64,000 nucleotides of DNA. It comes from Muribaculaceae bacterium (GTDB lineage: Bacteria > Bacteroidota > Bacteroidia > Bacteroidales > Muribaculaceae). The notes beneath the pieces are model-generated. The model made no database searches. It saw only the letters and a list, made by a program, of their open reading frames with translations, and was not told the DNA's origin. The first letter of the stretch is position 1. Each line of letters opens with the position of its first letter. The stretch is taken from the NCBI GenBank assembly GCA_017548365.1, contig JAFZAC010000023.1, forward strand, positions 1-64,000. Direction: 5' to 3'. Positions 34,965 through 45,230 of this stretch are shown here, piece by piece. Both the position numbers and the translations under genes were made by a program.

Positions 34965-36842
34965 ATGGCAACATTTAAAGAACTGGGCGTGCGCGACGAC
35001 TTGCTGCGCGCTATTGAATTGATGGGATATGAAAACCCTATGCCCATCCAGGAAATGGTGATACCACATCTGCTCAACGAAGAAACCGACGTCGTTGGGC
35101 TTGCACAGACCGGCACTGGCAAGACCGCTGCTTTTGGTCTTCCCACACTGCAGCGCATCGACACCAGTTCGCGCACCACTCAGGCGCTAATCCTTGACCC
35201 CACTCGTGAGCTGTGCCTGCAAACTAAGACCGACCTCGAAGACTATGCCCGCTACATCGACGGGCTGCAGGTGCTGGCGGTGTATGGCGGAGCCAACATA
35301 GAATCGCAAATCAAAGCCGCCCGCCGTGGCGTACAGGTTATTGTAGCCACACCCGGACGCCTTCAGGACCTGATTAGGCGTGGCGCCGTCAAGCTCGACG
35401 ATGTACGCACAGTAATCCTCGATGAAGCCGACGAGATGCTCAATATGGGATTTGTCGATGACATCAACGAGATTCTGAGCCATGTGCCCGACCAGCGCAA
35501 GATGCTGCTGTTCAGTGCAACTATGCCCAAGGAGATTGCCAATATAGCCAAAAATTACATGCACGACCCGGTGGAATTTGTGGCTGGCACCCGAAACGAG
35601 AGTTCGGCAAATGTGCGCCACATCTATTATATGGTCAACGCCCGCGACAAGTACAACGCCCTCAAGCGCATCGTCGACTACCTGCCACGCATCTACGGCA
35701 TAATTTTCTGCCGTACCCGCGCTAGTGCCCAGGAAGTGGCTTCGCAGCTCATCCAGGACGGATATGACGCCGACGCTCTGCATGGCGACCTCTCGCAAGC
35801 TCAGCGCGATGCCGTAATGAAAAAGTTCCGCGAGCGCAACCTGCAGCTACTGGTGGCCACCGATGTGGCAGCGCGAGGACTCGATGTCAATGACCTTACC
35901 CACATCATCAGCTACAGCTTGCCCGACGACAACGACATTTACAACCACCGCAGCGGGCGCACCGGCCGCGCCGGCAAGACGGGAATCTCCATTGCCATCA
36001 TCCACAGCCGCGAACGAAGCAAATTAAGGCAAATAGAAAAACACATAGGCAAGGAATTTGAGCGCCGAGAGGTGCCCAAGGCCGAGGAAATCATCGAGAA
36101 ACAGCTTTTCAATCTAGCCGACCGCCTCGAGAATGTAGAGGTACAAGAAGAGGAAATTGCTCCATTCCTGCCCAATGTACTCAAAAAACTCTCGTGGCTC
36201 AGCAGCGAGGACGTAATCAAACGACTGCTCTCGCTCGAGTTCAACCGTATGCTCGACTATTACAAGAAAGCGCCAGTGCTCGACTTCGTCCCCGAGAAGA
36301 AAGAACGCAAGCGCGGCGAAAAGAAAGAACGCAACGAGCGCAACCGCAAGCCTAACAGCGAGAAGGACCGCCGCACTGGCGAAGAAGGTTATGAAAGGGT
36401 ATTCATCAATGTAGGCAAGTCGCACGGATTTTACGCGCCCGACCTCATTCGCATGATAAACAGCAGCGGTGCCGGCCAGCACATTGGCATTGGGCGCATC
36501 GACCTGTTGACCAACTACTCCCTCTTCGACGTGGAGCAAGGAGAAGCCCACAACGTAATAAGCGCCTTGCGCAACAGCGAGTTCTATGGCAAGCGACTCT
36601 ATCTTGAGATTGCTGACGTTAACAAGGACTATTCGGCCATCACCCACGAGACCGAGGTGAAACAGAACCGAGCCGAGAGAAGACGCATCAAGTTTGAGGC
36701 TATGGAACGAGAACGCCGCAGCCGCAGCACCCGACGCACCCGACGCGACGCCGAGCGAGGATTCAAAAACCGCAACAAAAAAGAGCAAGAGCCAACCGGC
36801 AACTACGACAAGTTCATCAAGAAATCCCGTCGCCGCAGGTAG
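34965..36842 (+). CDS. DEAD-box ATP-dependent RNA helicase (DeaD/CsdA-like)
   Basis: The 625-residue protein has all SF2 DEAD-box motifs in order: Q motif (PMPIQ), Walker A AQTGTGKT, PTRELC, TPGR, DEAD, SAT, ARGLDV, HRSGRTGRAGKTG. The middle is basic (KKERKRGEKKERNERNRK). A DbpA-type RNA-binding domain follows (YERVFINVGKSHG ... GIGRIDLL, two segments), then a basic tail. This layout fits DeaD/CsdA, which unwinds structured RNA and helps ribosome assembly, especially in the cold. It is divergent from the OPT gene. The GC content is clearly above that of the accessory region. Confidence 0.92.
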   Translation: MATFKELGVRDDLLRAIELMGYENPMPIQEMVIPHLLNEETDVVGLAQTGTGKTAAFGLPTLQRIDTSSRTTQALILDPTRELCLQTKTDLEDYARYIDGLQVLAVYGGANIESQIKAARRGVQVIVATPGRLQDLIRRGAVKLDDVRTVILDEADEMLNMGFVDDINEILSHVPDQRKMLLFSATMPKEIANIAKNYMHDPVEFVAGTRNESSANVRHIYYMVNARDKYNALKRIVDYLPRIYGIIFCRTRASAQEVASQLIQDGYDADALHGDLSQAQRDAVMKKFRERNLQLLVATDVAARGLDVNDLTHIISYSLPDDNDIYNHRSGRTGRAGKTGISIAIIHSRERSKLRQIEKHIGKEFERREVPKAEEIIEKQLFNLADRLENVEVQEEEIAPFLPNVLKKLSWLSSEDVIKRLLSLEFNRMLDYYKKAPVLDFVPEKKERKRGEKKERNERNRKPNSEKDRRTGEEGYERVFINVGKSHGFYAPDLIRMINSSGAGQHIGIGRIDLLTNYSLFDVEQGEAHNVISALRNSEFYGKRLYLEIADVNKDYSAITHETEVKQNRAERRRIKFEAMERERRSRSTRRTRRDAERGFKNRNKKEQEPTGNYDKFIKKSRRRR

Positions 36843-36973
36843 AGTGTTAGCCCCCTTAATCTCTCTCAACTTTGAGAGGGACATTTCACCTTGAAGGTCT
36901 ATTTTTTGCTGTCGATATAGCACGCTTTTAGAGAATATTTCGTAAATTTGCGGTCAACAAGTTCGACCGACAG

Positions 36974-38095
36974 ATGAAATTCAGCGATATTATAGGAAAT
37001 GAGCGTGCCATCGACCAAGTACGCCGCATGGTGGACAGCGGTCGCATAGCTCACGCACTGCTCTTTCATGGCGAGCCTGGTGTGCCCAAGCTTGCTCTTG
37101 CTCTTGCTACAGCCCAGTATATCCACTGTACCAACCACATTAATGGCGACTCGTGCGGTGTGTGCCCGCAGTGCCTCCAGCACCAGTCACTGAACCATGC
37201 CGACACGTTCTACTCCTACCCTATCACCAAGAAAGGAGAAAATCCCGTGAGTGAGGACTTTGACAAGGAGTGGAAGCAGTTTCTCGCCGAGGGCGTGATT
37301 GCCGAAGATTATGAGCGCTGGCTATCGATAATAGGCAACGAGAACGCCCAGCCCATCATCTATGCCAGCGAGAGCGACAACATAGTGCGTAAAATGAGCC
37401 TGAGCGCCTTCACAGCCGATTACAAAGTGCTGATAATGTGGCAAGCCGACAAAATGAACACAGGCTGTGCCAACAAACTCCTGAAACTCATTGAGGAGCC
37501 CGACCCCGACAGCATCTTCCTGCTGACTACCGACAACGTGAAAAACATCCTGCCCACTATATACTCGCGCACTCAGCGCATTGAGTTGCGCAAACCGTCG
37601 ACCCAGCAGATTGCCGATCATATAGCCCGCACCCAGAGCATCGACATCAACGAGGCTCTAGCGCTCGCAGCCCCTGCCGACGGAAACGTAATGTTGGCGC
37701 TGCGCAACATGGACCATGGCAGCGAGATTCATGACTTCCATCAGCAGTTCATGGCATTCATGCGTCTTGCCTATATGAACGATCTTGTAAAGCTCAAAGC
37801 ATGGAGCGAGGATATTGCCGAGTACAAGCGCGAGAAATCGCAACGTTTTTTGAACTACGCTTCGCGAATGGTTCGCGAGAACTATATATACAACCTGCAA
37901 ATGCCGTCGCTCAACTATGAGACCGAAGAAGAGGCTAAATTCAGCAAGAACTTCGCCCGTTTCATCAACGAGAACAACGTAGAGCCACTTCTCAAGCTCT
38001 TTGGTGATGCGGCACGCGACATACGTGGCAACGGCAATGCCAAAATTGTGCTCTTTGACGTGGCAATCCGCACTGCGACTCTAATCAAGAAGTAA
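36974..38095 (+). CDS. holB: DNA polymerase III delta-prime subunit
   Basis: The 373-residue clamp-loader ATPase-fold protein has a degenerate P-loop (GEPGVPKLA), zinc-binding Cys residues (SCGVCPQC), and an SRT motif in YSRTQRIEL in place of SRC. This fits delta-prime, which does not hydrolyse ATP but completes the clamp loader. A C-terminal helical collar domain follows. It starts 21 bases before the AddB-like gene start counting from its stop, so the two may be co-transcribed, linking replication and repair. Confidence 0.9.
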   Translation: MKFSDIIGNERAIDQVRRMVDSGRIAHALLFHGEPGVPKLALALATAQYIHCTNHINGDSCGVCPQCLQHQSLNHADTFYSYPITKKGENPVSEDFDKEWKQFLAEGVIAEDYERWLSIIGNENAQPIIYASESDNIVRKMSLSAFTADYKVLIMWQADKMNTGCANKLLKLIEEPDPDSIFLLTTDNVKNILPTIYSRTQRIELRKPSTQQIADHIARTQSIDINEALALAAPADGNVMLALRNMDHGSEIHDFHQQFMAFMRLAYMNDLVKLKAWSEDIAEYKREKSQRFLNYASRMVRENYIYNLQMPSLNYETEEEAKFSKNFARFINENNVEPLLKLFGDAARDIRGNGNAKIVLFDVAIRTATLIKK

Positions 38096-38116
38096 ACTAA
38101 TAACACTAATATTACC

Positions 38117-41098
38117 ATGCCCACTCCATTCTTGCGCCAGGTGGCTCAGTATTTTCAGTCGAGAGGCGACTTTCATAACTACTGTTTCGTGCTGCCCAAC
38201 CATCGCAGCTGCACCTTCCTTGAGCGTGAGTTTGACCTTGCCAGCCCCGGAGTCTACATCACTCCCGAGGTGATCACTATCACCGACTTTGTCACCTCCC
38301 TAAGCGGTCTAGTGGCAGTGCCACCTGTCGAAGCTCTTTTCAAGCTATACAAGTGCTACACGTCACTCAGCGGCAATGAGGATTATCCGTTTGACAAGTT
38401 TGTTTACTGGGGCAATGTCCTGCTCAAAGATTTTAACGATGTTGACATGTATCTGGTTGACCCCGAGGAAATTTTCAACAATGTCAAGGAGCTGCGCGAG
38501 ATACAGTCTAACTATATCGACATCGACGTGCGCGAGATAGTTCGCCGCTACCTGAACATAAGCGTTGAAGGCATGGCAGGCGATGACGACGAGTTCTGGC
38601 GTGAAAACTACACCACCCCAGCCGGTCAAGACGAGCAGGTGAAAAAGGAGTTCATGCGGCTATGGAACAGCATGCTCGACCTGTACAAGAGCTACAACCG
38701 AAACCTCGCCAACAGCGGCATGAGCTCGATGGGCAATATATACCGCAAGGCGAGCCTTATGGCCAAGGACGGAAAAGACCTAGGGCACAAGAAATATGTA
38801 TTTGTGGGCTTTAATGTGCTTTCCACCAGCGAAATCGCAATTTTCAAGCGTCTTCAAAACCGTGGCAAGGCGTTCTTTTTCTGGGATGCCTCCTCGCCCG
38901 CATTCTCGGCTAAGGTTTCAAACGTAAATCCTGGTGGCCGATATGTTAATTTCTTCCTCAAAGAATTCCCTCAACCAGCCGATTTCATAGTCGAGCCCAT
39001 AGAGAAATTCCCGTCAATCAAAGTATATGGTATTCCGTCGGATGTGGGGCAGGTACAGTGTGCAAGCCGCATTCTCGACGATATTGCCCAGCGTGGCGAA
39101 CTAAGCGAGAAAAACGCCATCAACACAGCACTGGTAATGCCCGACGAAAGCCTTTTCGTGCCACTGCTAAACTCGCTCAATGTAGATGTCAACGTCAATG
39201 TGACAATGGGCTACCCTCTACAGAGCAGCGACATAGCCTCACTCATGCGCATTGTGGCAAAACTTCACCGTCAGGCGCGCCGCGAGGCAAGTGGCGAATG
39301 GAGTTATTACCGTGGAATGGTGAAAACCGTGCTCTCACATCCGCTCATAAAAACATGCTTTGGCCACGACGCTATCGAGGTGATGATGAAAATTGACGAG
39401 GGAAACCTGTTTGTTGTGCCTCAGTCTCTACTGCAAGACAAACCTTTTGGTGTGTTGTTCAGAACCATCGACCGAGTTGACGATGTGGAGAGTGTGAAAG
39501 CATTTCTCAACAACTTAATAGAGTTCTGCTCACTCGTCAACAAGCAACTATCGGAAGGCAATGACGACAAAGACGACGACCAAGAAGAGAAGCCAATGTC
39601 ACTTCAACAAGCTTTTGTAAGCCAATACTGCGATGTGCTCAACACACTTGTCGAAATGCTCTCACGCTATGACTTGCCACCATGTGAGTCGACAATATTC
39701 TTCCTCATAGACCGTCTGTCGGCGGTCATCTCCATCCCCTTTGAAGGTGAACCGCTACAGGGACTCCAAATCATGGGAATGCTCGAGACACGATGTCTCG
39801 ACTTTGAAAAAGTGATAATCCTCTCATGCGACGAACGAGTGCTGCCGCGCAAGTTCCGCACCAATTCTTTCATCAGCGACTACATGCGTCGCTACTACGG
39901 CATGTCAACCGTGAGCGACCAGGAATCGATGTGGGCCTATTACTTCTACCGCTTGATAAGTCGTGCAAACGAAGTACATCTGCTCCACGACACCAGCACT
40001 AAGTCGACCGACTCGAAGGAAATAACGCGCTATGTACCTCAACTTGAGATGATTTACGGCTGCCAAATTGAATATTGCGAATACACCCTCAACACCAGCG
40101 TTATCGACAATATCGCAATCAATGTCCCCAAGACGGGGCATGTGCTCGATGTCATAGAGTCGTATAAGAAGATGAGCGGCAAGCGTCATTCGGCAAGTTC
40201 AATAAACGAGTATATCAACTGCCCTCTCTCGTTCTATTTCCATTATATCGAGCGGCTGAGCACCGATAATGCCGAAGATGACTTCATGGGTGCTGGCACC
40301 TTTGGAACCATAGTTCACGATTCGCTCCAGCAGCTCTATTACCCTGACGTTGACGGCGCACCTCGTGAAGGCGAGTACAAGGTCACATGCGGCGACATCA
40401 AGCGCTTCATCAAAAGCCGGCTCAACACAGTGGTGCGCCACGAAGTGAACCGCACCTATCTGCGCGCCGCCGACCTTGACCAGCCGCTTAATGGCGAGGC
40501 ATCAATCATCAGCGTGGCGATTCTCAACTGCGTGCGCGACGTACTGCAGTACGACATCAATCTGCTCAACAATATCGACGACAATTTCCTCACAGTACTC
40601 GAGTGCGAGAAAAAGCACAAGGACATCGTGCTCAACTATGGCGGCGTTGTTTTTAATTTCACCTACACCGCCGACCGCATCGACCGCCTGAGCGACGGCA
40701 CATTGCGCATGGTGGACTACAAAACAGGATCCGACAAGACCGACTTCAACGATATGGATGATCTCTTCAACCCCAATAAGGACAAACGTTGCAAAGCGGT
40801 GCTGCAGCTCATGCTGTATTGCAACGCCTATGCACAGGAGATGCACTCTGACGAGGCCATCAAACCAGTGATTTACAAACTGCGCGACATAGACAAGAGC
40901 GGTGTGTTCGTTGGCTCAGGACGAAACAAGATTACAGTTAATGACTACCGCGACTTTAACGCTCAGTTCAACGAACGCATGGACGAAGTCATGAGGCTAT
41001 TCTTTGACGAGAGTACAACATTCTCCCAAACAACCAACACCAAACCAGGCAGTACCCCTTGCCGATACTGCAAGTTTGCCGACTTTTGTCGAAGGTGA
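38117..41098 (+). CDS. AddB-like PD-(D/E)xK nuclease, recombination/repair
   Basis: The 993-residue protein has a UvrD-like N-terminal region without a proper Walker A (LPNHRSCTFLEREF) and a C-terminal RecB-type nuclease: GTIVHDSL, then a DYKTG motif (MVDYKTGSDK). Four Cys positions (NCPLSFYF early in the domain, and TPCRYCKFADFC at the end) suggest the iron-sulphur cluster typical of AddB. AddB works with the AddA helicase-nuclease to process double-strand breaks for RecA. No addA lies next to it here; it may be elsewhere. It follows holB by 21 bases. Confidence 0.85.
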   Translation: MPTPFLRQVAQYFQSRGDFHNYCFVLPNHRSCTFLEREFDLASPGVYITPEVITITDFVTSLSGLVAVPPVEALFKLYKCYTSLSGNEDYPFDKFVYWGNVLLKDFNDVDMYLVDPEEIFNNVKELREIQSNYIDIDVREIVRRYLNISVEGMAGDDDEFWRENYTTPAGQDEQVKKEFMRLWNSMLDLYKSYNRNLANSGMSSMGNIYRKASLMAKDGKDLGHKKYVFVGFNVLSTSEIAIFKRLQNRGKAFFFWDASSPAFSAKVSNVNPGGRYVNFFLKEFPQPADFIVEPIEKFPSIKVYGIPSDVGQVQCASRILDDIAQRGELSEKNAINTALVMPDESLFVPLLNSLNVDVNVNVTMGYPLQSSDIASLMRIVAKLHRQARREASGEWSYYRGMVKTVLSHPLIKTCFGHDAIEVMMKIDEGNLFVVPQSLLQDKPFGVLFRTIDRVDDVESVKAFLNNLIEFCSLVNKQLSEGNDDKDDDQEEKPMSLQQAFVSQYCDVLNTLVEMLSRYDLPPCESTIFFLIDRLSAVISIPFEGEPLQGLQIMGMLETRCLDFEKVIILSCDERVLPRKFRTNSFISDYMRRYYGMSTVSDQESMWAYYFYRLISRANEVHLLHDTSTKSTDSKEITRYVPQLEMIYGCQIEYCEYTLNTSVIDNIAINVPKTGHVLDVIESYKKMSGKRHSASSINEYINCPLSFYFHYIERLSTDNAEDDFMGAGTFGTIVHDSLQQLYYPDVDGAPREGEYKVTCGDIKRFIKSRLNTVVRHEVNRTYLRAADLDQPLNGEASIISVAILNCVRDVLQYDINLLNNIDDNFLTVLECEKKHKDIVLNYGGVVFNFTYTADRIDRLSDGTLRMVDYKTGSDKTDFNDMDDLFNPNKDKRCKAVLQLMLYCNAYAQEMHSDEAIKPVIYKLRDIDKSGVFVGSGRNKITVNDYRDFNAQFNERMDEVMRLFFDESTTFSQTTNTKPGSTPCRYCKFADFCRR

Positions 41099-41177
41099 TT
41101 ATCAAACATTTTCATTATAACTATTTTAAATACAAAAGACGTTATTACTATAATATAAACCATCAAATCATTAATTT

Positions 41178-41612
41178 ATGAAACGATATGCTACTCTTCT
41201 TTTAGCAGTATTATGCTTAGTTGCATTCAGCGTGAATGAAACAGATGCTAAAACACGCAAAAGGAGCTCAAGAACACAAAGCTCCAGCCAAAAATTAAAA
41301 GAATTCCAAGTATCTGGATCTTCTTATAATGGATTCTTTACAAGAACTTCTTATTTATATTTTAATGGTTCAAATGGTACGCTTGAATCGCAAAGTTCTT
41401 CACAAAAATTAAAATTTGTAGTAACATTAATTTCCCTAAAGGGCAACAAGTTGACTCTTAGAGTGAGGTTCCCTGATTGCGATTGGGATGAGGGACGCAT
41501 GGTTGGAACTGTATCGATAAAAGATGGCCGCGTCTATCGATATCGTGGAAAATACATTTGGTATGAGGATTATGGGGACAAATCCGAAGAAAAATTTGAT
41601 TTAAGCATATAA
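41178..41612 (+). CDS. Small secreted protein of unknown function
   Basis: The 144-residue protein has a signal peptide (MKRYATLLLAVLCLVAFSVNETDA), then a basic Ser/Arg stretch (TRKRSSRTQSSSQK) and two Ser-rich repeats (QSSSQKLK occurs twice, at about residues 34 and 72). The rest is beta-rich (VTLISLKGNKLTLRVRF). It is lower in GC than its neighbours. No domain was recognised. Confidence 0.6.
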   Translation: MKRYATLLLAVLCLVAFSVNETDAKTRKRSSRTQSSSQKLKEFQVSGSSYNGFFTRTSYLYFNGSNGTLESQSSSQKLKFVVTLISLKGNKLTLRVRFPDCDWDEGRMVGTVSIKDGRVYRYRGKYIWYEDYGDKSEEKFDLSI

Positions 41613-41633
41613 GGCAATTAGTCATTCCTGACT

Positions 41634-42362
41634 CTAATTCTTCTCCCTTGCTTCAATCTCTTTCCACTGCTGCTCGGTCACACGCTCGCCGCGGTAGAAG
41701 TGGCCGTTCTTGTCGTGTGCATCGTTGCCGTCGACGGTGAAAGTTTCATAGTCCACATCCTCAAGAAGTTCTCCTAAGTACCAAATATGCGCCTTGTCGC
41801 GGCTGTACATTCCCTTCCAATCCTCGACATAAGTCTCAGGATCGGCAAGCGGCAACACCTTTCCGTAGCGGTACACTCGTTTGCTGTCGACCGCTGTGTT
41901 CCATGTTTTAACCTTGAACGTCTTAATGTCGACCGAGTCGATGCGCAAACTGTCATAATAGGCATACCGGTTGTCCATCGCCCATATGTCGTCCTCGTTG
42001 CGCTTGAGCACAACAAAGGCGTCGACATGCGTTACGTGCAGTGGCACACTCATGTAGTAATAGTCGTTTTTATCGCGGAAGAGTGGATATTTGTCGGCCT
42101 TCATTGTCAAAACGTCAACACCAGGCACCAGCTTAGCCTTGAAATAGGCATGGCGGTTATCATGTCCCAGCCAGTTCTCCAGGCTCTTAAAAGTAGCCAC
42201 ATCGACCTCGGGCAGTGTGTCATACATAGTACCAAAGCTGAATGTCCAGTAAGAGTGGCAAATCGTGTTTCCTCGCTGAACATATTCGCCGTCACTGTTG
42301 CAAGCAGTTGCCATGGCTATAATCAATGGAAACAACCACAGGTGGAGTTTTATCCTTTTCAT
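41634..42362 (-). CDS. DKNYY-family lipoprotein
   Basis: The 242-residue protein has a lipoprotein signal (MATAC, Cys21). The body is made of repeats in which a buried strand is followed by D-[KR]-x-Y/H-x-Y: FRDKNDYYYM, AMDNRYAYYD, YSRDKAHIWYLG and HDKNGHFYRGE. This is the DKNYY repeat family of surface proteins, of unknown function. It is convergent with the small secreted gene and lies alone on its strand. Confidence 0.75.
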   Translation of the reverse strand: MKRIKLHLWLFPLIIAMATACNSDGEYVQRGNTICHSYWTFSFGTMYDTLPEVDVATFKSLENWLGHDNRHAYFKAKLVPGVDVLTMKADKYPLFRDKNDYYYMSVPLHVTHVDAFVVLKRNEDDIWAMDNRYAYYDSLRIDSVDIKTFKVKTWNTAVDSKRVYRYGKVLPLADPETYVEDWKGMYSRDKAHIWYLGELLEDVDYETFTVDGNDAHDKNGHFYRGERVTEQQWKEIEAREKN

Positions 42363-42464
42363 TTTGTCCTAAATTTTTAATTATGCAAAAATAATCACAT
42401 TTTTTTTGTTGTGCAAGCAATTAATTGTTGAGAAGGATTAATAGTTGTTTTTTTATTGCAATTA

Positions 42465-42497
42465 TTTGGGTAATGTGATGTAAATGTGCTATCTTTG
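42465..42497 (+). promoter_or_regulatory. Promoter of pepD
   Basis: -33 TTTG at 42465-42468, 21-base spacer, -7 TATCTTTG at 42490-42497, 50 bases before the chosen ATG at 42547. Because this -7 overlaps an upstream in-frame ATG (42484), it supports the later start. Confidence 0.65.
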
Positions 42498-42546
42498 TGG
42501 CATCGATAACACTATTAACTTATTATACTATCAGACAAAAACAACT

Positions 42547-44007
42547 ATGAACGAAATCGAAAAACTTAAACCAACATGCATCTGGCGCAACTTCTATGCG
42601 CTCACACAAGTACCCCGTCCCTCGGGACATGTAGAGAAAATTCAGCAGTACCTCCTCGACTTCGCCAAAAGAGTTGGCGTTGAGGCGTTCCAAGATGCTG
42701 CCGGCAATATCATGATGCGCAAGCCCGCCACTCCAGGTATGGAGAACCGCAAGTGCATCACTATGCAGGCTCACATGGACATGGTACCACAAAAGACTCC
42801 CGAGAGCAAGCACAACTTTGAGACCGATCCCATTGAGCCATACATCGACGGTGACTGGATCAAAGCTCGCGGCACCACATTAGGTGCTGACGATGGTCTG
42901 GGTATCGCAGCAATCATGGCTGTAATGGAGGACAAAACCCTCAAGCACGGTCCCATCGAAGGCCTTATCACCAAGGACGAGGAGACTGGCATGTATGGTG
43001 CCAACGATCTGCCTAAGAATCAGCTCAAGGGCGATATCCTCTTCAACCTCGACAGCGAGACATGGGGCAAGTTTGTGATTGGTAGCGCCGGTGGAATCGA
43101 CGTTACCGCTACCCGCAAGTACAACGAGGTGAAGACCACTGCCGGCGAGGTTGCCGTGCGTGTAACCCTCAAGGGCCTTAAGGGCGGTCACAGCGGACTC
43201 GAGATTCACGAAGGACGCGCCAACGCCAACAAGCTCATGGTTCGCCTGGTTCAGCTTGCTGTTAAGGACCACAAGGCTCGCTTGGTAAGCTGGCACGGCG
43301 GCAATATGCGTAACGCCATCCCATTCAAGGCTGAGACCGTGATGACTCTTCCCGAGGACAACCTCAAGGGTATAAAGAAGCTCATCAAGAACCTCAAGGC
43401 AGAATTTGAGAGTCAATTCAAAATCATCGAGGACAACGTTGACCTCGCACTCAAGAAGATAGACCGTCCCAAGATGAAGATGGCACTCGACGACCAGACT
43501 GCCATCTTGCGCGCCCTCTACGCTTGCCACGACGGTGTTGTACGTTTCATTCCCGCCTATCCCAACGTAGTAGAGACCTCAAGCAACCTCGCCATCATCG
43601 ACATCGAGGACGGCAAGGCCGCTGTGCAGATTCTCGCACGTTCGGCTCGTGAGGACATGAAGGACTATATCGTTAAGATGCTCATGACTTGCTTCCACCT
43701 CGCCGACTTCAAGGTTGAGACCGGTGGCGACTACATTGGCTGGGATCCCAACCCCGACAGCGAGGCACTGCACATGCTGCTCGGCATCTACAAGAAACTC
43801 TTCAAAGAGGAAGGAATCGTGCAAGTTGACCATGCCGGTCTTGAGTGCTCGATTATTCTGGGCAAATATCCTCACATGGACGTAGTGAGCTTCGGACCAA
43901 CACTTAAGAGCCCGCACACCACTATCGAGCGTGCTTATATCCCTGCTGCCGAACCGTTCTGGAAACTGCTCGTCAAGGCACTTGAGGAAGTTCCCGTTAA
44001 GAAGTAA
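42547..44007 (+). CDS. pepD: Cytosol non-specific dipeptidase (aminoacyl-histidine dipeptidase, PepD)
   Basis: I start at 42547, giving 486 residues, the family length. M20-type zinc motifs are visible: MQAHMDMVPQK (His of metal site), GADDGLGIA (bridging Asp), TKDEETGMYGA (Glu pair), GGHSGLEIHEGRAN (dimerisation-domain His), and a late SFGPTLKSPHTT (His). PepD cleaves dipeptides of broad specificity in the cytoplasm. It has its own promoter and a strong terminator. All metal ligands seem present. Confidence 0.93.
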   Translation: MNEIEKLKPTCIWRNFYALTQVPRPSGHVEKIQQYLLDFAKRVGVEAFQDAAGNIMMRKPATPGMENRKCITMQAHMDMVPQKTPESKHNFETDPIEPYIDGDWIKARGTTLGADDGLGIAAIMAVMEDKTLKHGPIEGLITKDEETGMYGANDLPKNQLKGDILFNLDSETWGKFVIGSAGGIDVTATRKYNEVKTTAGEVAVRVTLKGLKGGHSGLEIHEGRANANKLMVRLVQLAVKDHKARLVSWHGGNMRNAIPFKAETVMTLPEDNLKGIKKLIKNLKAEFESQFKIIEDNVDLALKKIDRPKMKMALDDQTAILRALYACHDGVVRFIPAYPNVVETSSNLAIIDIEDGKAAVQILARSAREDMKDYIVKMLMTCFHLADFKVETGGDYIGWDPNPDSEALHMLLGIYKKLFKEEGIVQVDHAGLECSIILGKYPHMDVVSFGPTLKSPHTTIERAYIPAAEPFWKLLVKALEEVPVKK

Positions 44008-44036
44008 GTCTTCGATAGAATTTATCATCAACCATA

Positions 44037-44075
44037 AAAGTCGCAGACGACGTATTTTGTCGCCTGCGACTTTTT
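44037..44075 (+). terminator. Terminator of pepD
   Basis: AAAGTCGCAG-A-CGAC pairs with GTCG-C-CTGCGACTTT over a 7-base loop, followed by a T run; 29 bases after the stop. Confidence 0.85.
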
Positions 44076-44187
44076 GCACCCCAAAACGATAAATTTCAAG
44101 AAATATTGTGTAAAAAATGAGTTTTTTCTTGATTTTTTTTGAAATTTGCAAAAAAATTACTATCTTGTGGCGATTTTTAAAAGGCAC

Positions 44188-44637
44188 ATGGCAAAACTGA
44201 ACATAAGCGAGGACTGGTGGACCGCTCCTAGCGAAGACAGCGAGGGACGCACTGTCATGGTCACGGGAAGAAGAGGACTCGACAACGTGATAGCTTCCGG
44301 GCGATATATCTTCCGAATCGAGATGACCTGGCTTTACGAGCCCGATACAAGCGGGATGCCCGATTTTAATACATCGCGCACCATGGAGGTCGTCACCGAA
44401 GCGCTTCAAGAGTCGCTCCGACGTGATCCAGTAGCCGTGATGACGGGAATCTACACTGGCGCAGGCGAGCGCAACTGGGTTTTCTATGCTGTGACGCTCA
44501 AGTCGTTCCAAGCAATGCTCAACAAAGCTCTGACCACAATTGAGGAACAATTGCCGCTCACCTTCCACGCCGAGGAAGATCCGCAGTGGGAAGAATACCG
44601 CGAGATGTGCCAATGCGAAATCGCGCGCGAGGAGTAA
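44188..44637 (+). CDS. DUF695 domain protein
   Basis: I prefer the ATG at 44188 (MAKLNISEDWWTAPSEDSEGR), giving 149 residues. The DUF695 opening (W[WT]-AP-ED-GR), the middle ETWLYEP-like strand (RIEMTWLYEP) and the later TGIYTGAGERNWVFYA all fit. The domain is widespread, with unknown function. No signal peptide. A promoter-like TATCTTGT precedes it near 44161. Confidence 0.7.
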   Translation: MAKLNISEDWWTAPSEDSEGRTVMVTGRRGLDNVIASGRYIFRIEMTWLYEPDTSGMPDFNTSRTMEVVTEALQESLRRDPVAVMTGIYTGAGERNWVFYAVTLKSFQAMLNKALTTIEEQLPLTFHAEEDPQWEEYREMCQCEIAREE

Positions 44638-44727
44638 TTTTTTATTTTCAAGTATATAATATTTCTAAAAAACTGATAAGTCAAAACTAACAATTATATT
44701 TATTAACTTTTTATTAATCCAACGATT

Positions 44728-44967
44728 ATGGGGTCAATAGGATTTTATGCACTGCTAGCACTAGGCATTGGCTTGGTCTGTGGCCTTATAACCAATGTCA
44801 TCGTCAGGCTCGTGCGACGTCGCAGTGCCGCCGCAGCTCATACGGCCGACGACTTTGATGAGGAAGACTACAACAGCAATTTCCTCATGTACAGCCTCGG
44901 GTTCACCCTGGTGGCTTTCATCATTATCTGCTTCGCTAGCGGAGTTTTCGAGAAAATCGGTTACTAA
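44728..44967 (+). CDS. Small membrane protein, 79 residues
   Basis: Two membrane helices (FYALLALGIGLVCGLITNVIV and SLGFTLVAFIIICFASGVF, each near 20 residues) flank a polar loop with basic (VRRRSA) then acidic (DDFDEEDY) parts. No family was recognised. It starts 90 bases after the DUF695 gene. Confidence 0.55.
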   Translation: MGSIGFYALLALGIGLVCGLITNVIVRLVRRRSAAAAHTADDFDEEDYNSNFLMYSLGFTLVAFIIICFASGVFEKIGY

Positions 44968-45120
44968 CTTTTAAAACATGCTGCCTATAGGACATCATTA
45001 CTCTAATTGAAATTTTTAAATACTAATCTAAGACGGCAAGTCCGTCTGCTCACCGAAGCAAGGGCCCGAAAAATTCCTTGCATATACTATTTGTGGGTAT
45101 TTGTTGAATAATTTCTAGAT

Positions 45121-45150
45121 GGCAAGCCTTATGGCGTGCCCCTTATTTTT
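45121..45150 (+). terminator. Hairpin with T run in the gap after the small membrane protein
   Basis: GGCAAGCC pairs with GGCGTGCC (one mismatch) over TTAT, followed by CCTTATTTTT. A second hairpin, AGACGG/CCGTCT, lies at 45031-45047. Nothing else was seen in 44968-45230. Confidence 0.55.
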
Positions 45151-45230
45151 GTGTGGGATATCCAACAAATGAAAGTTGAAAAAAAATGAAGTAGAAAATT
45201 AATATCAACCCATTATAATAACTTAAAACA

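Noticed and set aside
43579..44613. Long minus-strand frame opposite pepD and the DUF695 gene
   Set aside because: It spans two well-supported plus-strand genes and the pepD terminator; composition is typical of a shadow.
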